This document shows positions 8,560-13,775 of a stretch of 13,775 nucleotides of DNA, piece by piece. The stretch is from Pseudomonas sp. PGPPP3 (GTDB taxonomy: Bacteria > Pseudomonadota > Gammaproteobacteria > Pseudomonadales > Pseudomonadaceae), in assembly GCA_002256055.1 (NCBI GenBank), contig NKIE01000028.1:1-13775 (forward strand), in the 5' to 3' direction. The notes below the pieces were generated by a model. That model did no database searches. It was not told the DNA's origin and saw only the letters and a program-made list of their open reading frames with translations. A program made the translations under genes and the position numbers. Each line of letters starts with the position of its first letter. Position 1 is the first letter of the stretch.

Positions 8560-9651
8560 TCACAGGTCGACCACGACATCGCCCTGGGGGACGCTGACGC
8601 AGATGCGGATGGGTTGGCCGGGCTCGTGCTGCAGTTGGCCGTTGCGCAGATCGCGCACCGTACCGCTGAGCAAGGTGCAGGTGCAGCGGGTGCAGATGCC
8701 CTGACGACAGCCGTGCACAGGCCGCAGGCCATGGGCCTCGGCTTGCTGCAACAGGCTGTTCGCGCTGTCGCCCGTGACCGCCAGCTGGCTGCGCGCGAAC
8801 TGCAGCTGCAGCGGCGCCGTACTGGCGCTCGCCTCGACCGGCGGCAGGCTGAAGGCCTCGGCCTGCACCTCGCCAACCCACTGCTCGCGCACGCTGGTGA
8901 CAAAGCCATGGGGGCCGCAGACCAGCAGGCTACTGCCCGGCAAAGCGTGCAGATGGGCGGGCTGAAAGCGCCCACTCAGCTCATCGGCCTGGGCCGCCTC
9001 GCCACTGATGGCCCAGCGCACCTGCAGGTTCGGGTACTGGCTCATGAGACGCTGCAACTCGCGGCTGAAGGCCCGCTGACTGCGCTGGCGCACGTAGTGC
9101 AGCAAGGTAATCGGCGCCGTGAACCCCTCACTCAGGGCTTGCCGTAACAAACCCAGCAACGGCGTGATGCCGCTACCGGCAGCCAGCAGTAGCACGCCGT
9201 CGCGGCTCGCCGGCCAATACAGGCTGCCGTCGGCTTGGCCCAGCTCCAGCACCTGGCCCACCGGCAGATGGTCGAGCAACTGATTAGACATGCGCCCGCC
9301 GGGCTGACGTTTGATCGCCAGCTCGATGCGGCCATCGCAGTGCACGGCCGTCAGGCTGTAGCTGCGGCTCAGGCGTGTGCCGTCATGCGGCATGTACAGC
9401 TGCACATGCTGGCCGGCCTGCCAGCCGCGGGCGTTGCCGTTGCAGCGCAAGGTCAGAGCCAGCATGTCTTCGGCCACCCACTCACGCGCCTCAACCCGGG
9501 CCATGACGCGGTTCAGGCGCCAGGCCGGATGCAAAGCCTGCAGAAGCAAATCGACATCTGCTTCACGCAGCCAGGCCGTGGCGCTCAGCCGCCGCAAGGG
9601 CTGCAACAGCGCCGCACTGGCGCGCATCCAGGCAAAGGGAATCAGGGCCAT
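8560..9651 (-). CDS. desC: Ferredoxin-type oxidoreductase DesC, electron donor to the desaturase
   Basis: This 363-residue flavin/iron-sulfur reductase most likely passes electrons from NAD(P)H to the adjacent desaturase. After about 45 N-terminal residues comes a ferredoxin-reductase fold: RSYSL (96-100) contacts the flavin, GSGITP (159-164) is the nucleotide-binding glycine motif, and CGP (245-247) closes the NAD domain. The C-terminal domain is a plant-type 2Fe-2S ferredoxin with Cys315, Cys320, Cys323 and Cys351. I chose ATG 9651 because the frame beyond it runs through the operator and promoter DNA and into divergent desT. The ribosome-binding site is weak (GAG). A DesT-like operator ends 12 bases upstream of the start codon, so repression would block initiation directly. 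Confidence 0.92.
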   Translation of the reverse strand: MALIPFAWMRASAALLQPLRRLSATAWLREADVDLLLQALHPAWRLNRVMARVEAREWVAEDMLALTLRCNGNARGWQAGQHVQLYMPHDGTRLSRSYSLTAVHCDGRIELAIKRQPGGRMSNQLLDHLPVGQVLELGQADGSLYWPASRDGVLLLAAGSGITPLLGLLRQALSEGFTAPITLLHYVRQRSQRAFSRELQRLMSQYPNLQVRWAISGEAAQADELSGRFQPAHLHALPGSSLLVCGPHGFVTSVREQWVGEVQAEAFSLPPVEASASTAPLQLQFARSQLAVTGDSANSLLQQAEAHGLRPVHGCRQGICTRCTCTLLSGTVRDLRNGQLQHEPGQPIRICVSVPQGDVVVDL

Positions 9652-9663
9652 GGGCTCTATCTC

Positions 9664-9681
9664 AGTGAACAATTGTTCACC
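9664..9681. promoter_or_regulatory. DesT-like operator 1 (start-proximal to desC)
   Basis: AGTGAACAATTGTTCACC contains the perfect 16-bp palindrome GTGAACAATTGTTCAC (9665-9680). It resembles the FabR/DesT operator pattern AGTGAAC-N4-GTTGACT known from Pseudomonas. It covers the region immediately after the proposed -10 element and so the expected desC transcription start. Confidence 0.8.
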
Positions 9682-9711
9682 AAGATGCCAGAAGCGCTGA
9701 GTTTCAGTCAA
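9682..9711 (-). promoter_or_regulatory. Candidate desC-desB promoter
   Basis: On the minus strand TTGACT (9711-9706) makes a strong -35, and CATCTT (9687-9682), 18 bases on, is a weak -10. The -35 lies inside operator 2 and the -10 abuts operator 1, the expected geometry for repression by DesT. This is inferred from motif spacing only. Confidence 0.45.
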
Positions 9712-9723
9712 CACTTGTTCACC
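9706..9723. promoter_or_regulatory. DesT-like operator 2 overlapping the desC -35
   Basis: Read on the minus strand this is GGTGAACAAGTGTTGACT, matching the DesT pattern GTGAAC-N4-GTTGACT. Its centre is 42 bp from operator 1, about four helical turns, so two dimers would sit on the same DNA face. The TTGACT part doubles as a plausible -35 for desC. Confidence 0.78.
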
Positions 9724-9810
9724 TGAATCGCCGAACGGTCGGTCATAGGTTCGACGCCGCCAGACTGCTTTTGCTAAAGTGCAGGCCGTTACCCAGGATG
9801 CTGTGTCGCT

Positions 9811-10479
9811 ATGTCTTCCCCCCGCGCCGCCCAAAAACAGCAAACCCGCCAGGCCTTGATGGCGGCTGCCCGCACCTTAATGGACGGCGGCCGTGGCTTT
9901 GGCAGCCTGAGCCTGCGCGAGGTGACCCGCACCGCCGGCATCGTACCCACCGCGTTCTACCGGCATTTCCATGACATGGATGAGCTGGGCCTGGCACTGG
10001 TGGCCGAGGTCGGCGAGACCTTTCGCGAAACCCTGCGCCAGGTGCGCCGCAATGAATTCGAGCTGGGCGGCATGATCGAGGCCAGCACGCGCATCTTTCT
10101 CGACTCGGTGGCCGCCAACCGCGCCCAGTTTCTGTTTTTGGCTCGCGAACAGTACGGTGGCTCACAGCCTGTAAGGCAGATCCTCACGAACCTGCGCCAG
10201 CGCATCACTGATGATCTGGCGGCCGACTTGAAGTTGATGAATCGCATGCCGCATCTGGATGCCGCAGCCATGGATGTGGTCGCCGACCTGGTGGTGAAAA
10301 CCGTGTTCGCCACCCTGCCGGAACTCATCGACCCACCGGCCGAGTCCCTGCCGGCCCACCTGACCGCGCAAGCCAAAATCACCCAGCAACTGCGCTTTAT
10401 CATGATCGGCGGCAAACACTGGCAAGGTCTGGGCAAACCCGACGCCGAGCCAGGCACTGCCGCAGTGCAACAACCTTAA
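9811..10479 (+). CDS. desT: TetR-family repressor DesT
   Basis: This 222-residue TetR-family regulator is divergent from desC-desB. The N-terminal helix-turn-helix (about residues 10-58) has the typical TRQALMAAARTLMDGG, LSLREVTRTAGIVPTAFYRHF blocks, the last being the recognition helix region. The C-terminal part (about 60-205) would be the ligand-binding and dimerisation domain. In P. aeruginosa, DesT binds acyl-CoA and tunes desaturase and fab gene expression to the ratio of unsaturated to saturated acyl-CoA. Here the two DesT-like palindromes in the shared 159-bp gap support the same role. The start ATG at 9811 has an AGGATG element about ten bases upstream. Immediate downstream genes are the unrelated ureEFG, which have their own promoter. 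Confidence 0.9.
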   Translation: MSSPRAAQKQQTRQALMAAARTLMDGGRGFGSLSLREVTRTAGIVPTAFYRHFHDMDELGLALVAEVGETFRETLRQVRRNEFELGGMIEASTRIFLDSVAANRAQFLFLAREQYGGSQPVRQILTNLRQRITDDLAADLKLMNRMPHLDAAAMDVVADLVVKTVFATLPELIDPPAESLPAHLTAQAKITQQLRFIMIGGKHWQGLGKPDAEPGTAAVQQP

Positions 10480-10562
10480 GCGCGCACCAAATAAACCCAG
10501 CCTATCTACCCAAGCTGATGCACGCCGCCGCCCAACGTGGCCTTGCACACTTATAGGGCGCT

Positions 10563-10578
10563 TGGCACCACCCTTGCT
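10563..10578 (+). promoter_or_regulatory. Sigma-54 promoter of ureE-ureF-ureG
   Basis: TTGGCACCACCCTTGCT matches the RpoN consensus TTGGCACG-N4-TTGCW almost perfectly, with GG at 10564-10565, GC at 10576-10577 and ten bases between. The predicted transcription start near 10589 leaves a leader of about 24 bases before the ureE ATG at 10613. A sigma-54 promoter implies an enhancer-binding activator, most likely NtrC under nitrogen limitation; no clear NtrC site was recognised in the 130-bp gap. Confidence 0.85.
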
Positions 10579-10612
10579 TTGCCAGTGACATTCACTTTGT
10601 CGGAATGTCGTC

Positions 10613-11113
10613 ATGCTGGTCATCCACCACCGCATTCAAGCCCAGGAGCACTGGGACACTGAGCTGCTGCTGAACTTCGAGGCCCGCAGCAAGAGTCGCC
10701 TGCGCTGCTTTACCACCACCGGCGAAGACGTCGGTCTGTTTCTCGAGCGCGGTCAGCCCGCGTTGCAACAGGGCGACTGCCTGCAAGCGCTGGATGGCCG
10801 CGTCGTGCGCGTCTGCGCCCGGCCCGAAGCGCTGCTGCACGTGACCTGCGCCAACGCCTTCGAACTGACCCGCGCCGCCTATCACTTGGGTAACCGTCAT
10901 GTGGCCCTGCAACTGGGCGATGGCTGGCTGCGGCTGCCCGATGACTACGTGCTCAAGGCCATGCTCGAACAACTGGGCGCCTGCGTGGAGCTGATCGAGG
11001 CGCCCTATCAACCCGAGCAAGGTGCCTACGGCGGCGGCCATCACCACTCCCATGCCGGCGATGCCGAGTTCAGTTATGCGCCGCGCCTGCATCAGTTCGG
11101 TGTGCGCACATGA
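10613..11113 (+). CDS. ureE: Urease nickel metallochaperone UreE
   Basis: This 166-residue UreE delivers nickel to the urease maturation complex in the cytoplasm. The peptide-binding N-terminal domain (about 1-72, with SRLRCFTTTGEDVGLFLERG) is followed by the metal-binding domain with the conserved GNRHV motif; its His96 is the nickel ligand at the dimer interface. The C-terminus carries a short histidine run HHHSH (143-147), much smaller than the His-rich tail of Klebsiella UreE. The stop codon overlaps the ureF start codon (ATGA), implying translational coupling. It is the first gene after a sigma-54 promoter. Sequence style is Pseudomonas-like, unlike the ureABC set on the other side of the window. 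Confidence 0.96.
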   Translation: MLVIHHRIQAQEHWDTELLLNFEARSKSRLRCFTTTGEDVGLFLERGQPALQQGDCLQALDGRVVRVCARPEALLHVTCANAFELTRAAYHLGNRHVALQLGDGWLRLPDDYVLKAMLEQLGACVELIEAPYQPEQGAYGGGHHHSHAGDAEFSYAPRLHQFGVRT

Positions 11114-11784
11114 ACCCCGCGTGGCAGCTTCTGCGGCTTGCCAGTCCGCAGTTGCCGATTGGTGGTTACAGCTATTCCCAGGGGCTGGAAATGGCCGTGG
11201 AACAGGGCCTGGTCACTAACGCAGAAAGCGCCCAACGCTGGATCAGCGACCAACTACTACTCAACCTGGCGCGCTTCGAGGCGCCGCTGCTGCTCGCCCA
11301 TTGCCAGGCTGCTGCGCTTGAGGACTGGGGGCAGCTGCACAGCCTAGCCGCGCAACAACGCGCCAGCCGCGAAACCCGCGAGCTACAGCAGGAAAGCCGG
11401 CAAATGGGCTACTCCCTGCAGCAACTGCTGCAAGGTCTGCCGGAACTGGATGACCAGGCGCGCAACTGTCTGAGCACGCTGGCTGAGCCCGGCCTGGCAG
11501 TGACCTGGGCCCTGGCCGCCCGTGCCTGGCAGATCAGCCCACAGGATGCCCTGGCCGCCTGGCTGTGGGGCTGGCTGGAAAACCAACTGGCGGTGTTGAT
11601 GAAGACCCTGCCGTTAGGCCAGCAAGCCGCCCAACGCCTCACCTCACAACTGTTACCTGCGCTGCAAAGCGCTCAGCAAGAGGCCAGTAGCCTGGACCCG
11701 CAGCAGTGGGGCAGCGCAGCCTTCGGCCTGGCCCTGACGAGCATGGCGCACGAGCGCCAGTACAGCCGTTTATTTCGTTCTTGA
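11110..11784 (+). CDS. ureF: Urease accessory protein UreF
   Basis: This 224-residue all-helical UreF, in complex with UreD and UreG, builds the apo-urease activation complex and helps gate GTP-dependent nickel insertion. The conserved N-terminal [16 protein letters not shown] (about 12-27) and the C-terminal [14 protein letters not shown] are characteristic, and the length is normal. The ATG overlaps the ureE stop codon by the ATGA arrangement. Its partner UreD is not encoded in this window, so it must come from elsewhere in the genome for the system to work. Confidence 0.96.
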   Translation: MNPAWQLLRLASPQLPIGGYSYSQGLEMAVEQGLVTNAESAQRWISDQLLLNLARFEAPLLLAHCQAAALEDWGQLHSLAAQQRASRETRELQQESRQMGYSLQQLLQGLPELDDQARNCLSTLAEPGLAVTWALAARAWQISPQDALAAWLWGWLENQLAVLMKTLPLGQQAAQRLTSQLLPALQSAQQEASSLDPQQWGSAAFGLALTSMAHERQYSRLFRS

Positions 11785-11803
11785 TGATAAGGAAGACGCA
11801 ACC

Positions 11804-12418
11804 ATGAACAGCCAACCCCTGCGCATTGGCATCGGTGGCCCGGTCGGCTCCGGCAAGACCGCCCTGACCCTGGCACTGTGCCTGGCACTGCGCGAGCGCT
11901 ACAACCTGGCCGTGGTCACCAACGATATCTACACCCAGGAAGACGCGCAGTTTCTGGTGCGCAATGAAGCCCTGGCCCCGGAGCGGATCATCGGCGTGGA
12001 AACCGGCGGCTGCCCGCACACAGCAATCCGCGAGGACGCCTCGATCAATCTGGAAGCAGTCGACCAGCTCAATCGGCGTTTTCCAGGGCTCGATCTGATC
12101 ATCGTCGAATCCGGTGGCGACAACCTGTCGGCCACCTTCAGCCCTGAGCTGTCGGACCTGACCCTGTACGTGATCGATGTGTCGGCCGGCGACAAGCTGC
12201 CGCGCAAAGGTGGCCCCGGAATCTGCAAATCCGACCTGCTGGTGATCAACAAGATCGACCTGGCGCCACTGGTGGGTGCGTCCCTAGAGGTGATGGAGCG
12301 CGACACCCTGAAGATGCGTGGCGACAAGCCGTTCGTGTTCAGCAACCAGAAAACCGGCCAGGGGCTGGAACAGATCATCGCCTTTATCGAACGCCACGGC
12401 ATGCTCAACGCCGCCTGA
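11804..12418 (+). CDS. ureG: Urease accessory GTPase UreG
   Basis: This 204-residue SIMIBI-class GTPase couples GTP hydrolysis to nickel insertion into urease. It shows the Walker A motif GGPVGSGKT (11-19), the metal-binding Cys70-Pro-His72 motif of the nickel-linked dimer, ESGGDN (102-107) and the guanine-specificity motif NKID (149-152). There is no His-rich N-terminal extension, as usual for bacterial UreG of this type. It starts 19 bp after ureF with a GGAAG-like ribosome-binding site and belongs to the ureEFG operon. Confidence 0.98.
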   Translation: MNSQPLRIGIGGPVGSGKTALTLALCLALRERYNLAVVTNDIYTQEDAQFLVRNEALAPERIIGVETGGCPHTAIREDASINLEAVDQLNRRFPGLDLIIVESGGDNLSATFSPELSDLTLYVIDVSAGDKLPRKGGPGICKSDLLVINKIDLAPLVGASLEVMERDTLKMRGDKPFVFSNQKTGQGLEQIIAFIERHGMLNAA

Positions 12419-12438
12419 AGCCGCCAAGGAGACTCACC

Positions 12439-13011
12439 ATGAAACTGCGCAACAGCTTGTCAGCCCTCACCCTGCTGTTAACTCCAACACTGGCATTTGC
12501 TCACACCGGTCATGGGACCAGCGGCCTGCTGGCCGGCCTCAGCCACCCACTCGGCGGCCTGGATCATCTGCTGGCCATGCTCGCCGTCGGTCTGTGGGCG
12601 GCGCAGCAGCAGGGTCAGGCCCGCTGGGCGCTACCGTTGACCTTCATCGCCAGCCTGTTACTGGGCGGCCTGCTGGGCTTCGCTGAGATTCAGGTGCCAC
12701 AGCTGGAAACCGGGATTTCCGGTTCAGTGCTGGCCCTCGGCCTGCTCGTAGCCGTGGCGGCGCGCTTGCCGATGGCCGCAGCCTTGGGCCTGACGACCTT
12801 GTTTGGCCTGAGCCACGGCATCGCTCATGGCCTGGAGCTCCCCGGCGCTAGCAGCCCGCTGGGTTACACCCTCGGCTTCGTGGCCGCCACCACGTTGCTG
12901 CATGCCTGTGGCTATGCCCTGGCCCGCTACCTGCCGCTGGCCACTGCCGGCCTGGTGCGCCTCGCTGGCGCCGGCACCGCAGGCGTCGGCCTGTGGCTGC
13001 TCGCCAGCTAA
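12439..13011 (+). CDS. ureJ: HupE/UreJ-family nickel permease (second copy)
   Basis: This 190-residue HupE/UreJ-type membrane protein is the presumed nickel importer for urease. A signal peptide ends at about Ala21 (TLAFA|HTGHG), leaving an N-terminal histidine as in characterised HupE proteins. The signature [18 protein letters not shown] (36-53) and later FGLSHGIAHGLEL are clear, with about six helices. AAGGAG lies eight bases before the ATG and the gap to ureG is 20 bp, so it completes the ureEFG operon. The same position is held by a hupE-type gene after ureG in P. aeruginosa. It is paralogous to the hupE gene between ureA and ureB; the two share the [15 protein letters not shown] pattern. 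Confidence 0.92.
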   Translation: MKLRNSLSALTLLLTPTLAFAHTGHGTSGLLAGLSHPLGGLDHLLAMLAVGLWAAQQQGQARWALPLTFIASLLLGGLLGFAEIQVPQLETGISGSVLALGLLVAVAARLPMAAALGLTTLFGLSHGIAHGLELPGASSPLGYTLGFVAATTLLHACGYALARYLPLATAGLVRLAGAGTAGVGLWLLAS

Positions 13012-13092
13012 AGCGCCAGGCGTTAACCTGCCACCTTCACAGGCTGCCGCCATGCCCATGGCGCGGCCTGTTCACGGCTCAAGGAGGTGAGC

Positions 13093-13680
13093 ATGGTTTT
13101 GCGTTCAATTTGTGTATTTTGCGGTGCCCGGCCGGGCCATGACCCTGCCTACGCCGAGGCCGCCGTGACACTCGGGCGCACCCTCGCCGAGCAGGGTATC
13201 CGTTTGGTTTATGGCGGCGGCGCCGTGGGCTTGATGGGCATTGTCGCCGATGCAGCGCTGGCAGCAGGCGGCGAAGTCATCGGCATCATTCCGCAAAGCC
13301 TGGAACACTCGGAAATCGGCCACAGCGGCCTGACCCGCCTGGAAGTGGTAGACGGCATGCACGCACGCAAGGCGCGCATGGCTGAACTCAGCGACGCGTT
13401 TATCGCCCTACCCGGTGGTCTCGGCACCCTGGAGGAACTCTTCGAGGTCTGGACCTGGGGCCAGCTTGGCTATCATCAAAAGCCCCTGGGCTTGCTGGAG
13501 GTCAACGACTTCTTCAGCAAGCTGTGTATTTTTCTCGATCATCTGGTGAACGAAGGCTTTGTTCGCAGCGAACACCGCGCCATGCTGCAAAGCAGCAACA
13601 ATGCCGAAGCGCTATTGCAGCAACTGCACGACTGGCAGCCAACCGCAGCGGCCAAATGGGCTGGGCAACGCCAGCCGTGA
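13093..13680 (+). CDS. LOG-family cytokinin riboside 5'-monophosphate phosphoribohydrolase
   Basis: This 195-residue protein belongs to the LOG family (TIGR00730-type Rossmann proteins, once annotated as lysine decarboxylases). Members hydrolyse nucleoside monophosphates to base plus ribose 5-phosphate. The LOG signature [10 protein letters not shown] (107-116) is intact, with GGGAVGLMG (41-49) at the phosphate-binding loop and the conserved Arg95 region (ARKARMAE). I chose ATG 13093 because an AAGGAGG ribosome-binding site (13081-13087) is well placed for it; a GTG at 13087 overlaps that site. It follows the second hupE gene by 81 bp and is probably a separate unit. Whether the role is cytokinin-like or nucleotide salvage cannot be told. 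Confidence 0.93.
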   Translation: MVLRSICVFCGARPGHDPAYAEAAVTLGRTLAEQGIRLVYGGGAVGLMGIVADAALAAGGEVIGIIPQSLEHSEIGHSGLTRLEVVDGMHARKARMAELSDAFIALPGGLGTLEELFEVWTWGQLGYHQKPLGLLEVNDFFSKLCIFLDHLVNEGFVRSEHRAMLQSSNNAEALLQQLHDWQPTAAAKWAGQRQP

Positions 13681-13727
13681 ACGACCTGTAGATCAACGCG
13701 GCACCCTGACCCGCCCTGGAGGCATAG

Positions 13728-13775
13728 ATGGCAAAGCACAAGAAAGCCGAGCAGGCACAACACGACGCCGAGCAG
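13728..13775 (+). CDS. Start of a Lys/Glu-rich protein (cut by window edge)
   Basis: An ATG at 13728 is preceded by a good GGAGG site seven bases away and opens a frame to the edge reading MAKHKKAEQAQHDAEQ. Only 16 residues are visible, highly charged, so the family cannot be named. Confidence 0.55.
   Translation, partial: MAKHKKAEQAQHDAEQ

Noticed and set aside
8548-8881. Longer open frame making the desaturase 467 residues
   Set aside because: The extra N-terminal part overlaps the desC coding sequence in another frame and lacks family character; the ATG at 8548 has a proper ribosome-binding site.
9750-9780. Possible desT promoter (TTCGAC, then TAAAGT with an extended TG)
   Set aside because: Spacing of 19 bases and weak hexamers; not strong enough to annotate.
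9652-9843. N-terminal extension of DesC to an upstream ATG
   Set aside because: It would run through both operators and into divergent desT; residues there look like translated regulatory DNA.

Overview
The window looks like Pseudomonas chromosome with a Burkholderiales-like urease segment at its left edge. The Pseudomonas assignment for about 2.95 kb onward rests on three things: the gene order desB-desC-desT-ureE-ureF-ureG-hupE, which I recall from the P. aeruginosa chromosome; a Pseudomonas-type REP element in the convergent gap near 7.43 kb; and DesT-type operators between desC and desT. The left 2.9 kb reads differently. Its UreA and UreC resemble Comamonadaceae/Burkholderiales sequences, including an extra five residues near UreC position 40, rather than Pseudomonas ones. 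All lineage statements come from remembered family patterns, not a search.

Layout. Positions 1-2894 (minus strand) hold a tightly packed operon: ureA, hupE/ureJ, ureB, a LysE-family exporter gene, and the first 315 codons of ureC, which runs off the left edge. Positions 2895-2976 are a short divergent gap where the two ancestries meet, containing a good sigma-54 promoter match pointing right. Positions 2977-7116 (plus strand) encode a 1149-residue protein that fuses an NCS1-type nucleobase permease, an eight-cysteine cluster, a histidine kinase and a receiver domain, followed 15 bp later by a REC-LuxR response regulator. Positions 7117-7477 are a noncoding block of inverted repeats plus a REP. 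Positions 7478-9651 (minus strand) are desC-desB, an acyl desaturase with its ferredoxin-reductase partner. Two DesT-like operators 42 bp apart precede them, and divergent desT follows. A second, nearly perfect sigma-54 promoter at about 10.57 kb precedes ureE-ureF-ureG and a second hupE/ureJ gene. A LOG-family phosphoribohydrolase gene and the start of one more gene close the window.

Function. Structural subunits (UreA, UreB, UreC) and nickel-insertion accessories (UreE, UreF, UreG), plus two putative HupE/UreJ nickel permeases, supply most of a urease system. UreD is not in the window. The sigma-54 promoters suggest that both the accessory genes and the permease-kinase are under nitrogen control. 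The most novel-looking unit is the permease-histidine kinase with its LuxR-type regulator, a candidate sensor of a nitrogen-rich nucleobase or ureide embedded in a urease locus. The des genes are an unrelated membrane-lipid module between the two halves of the urease set.
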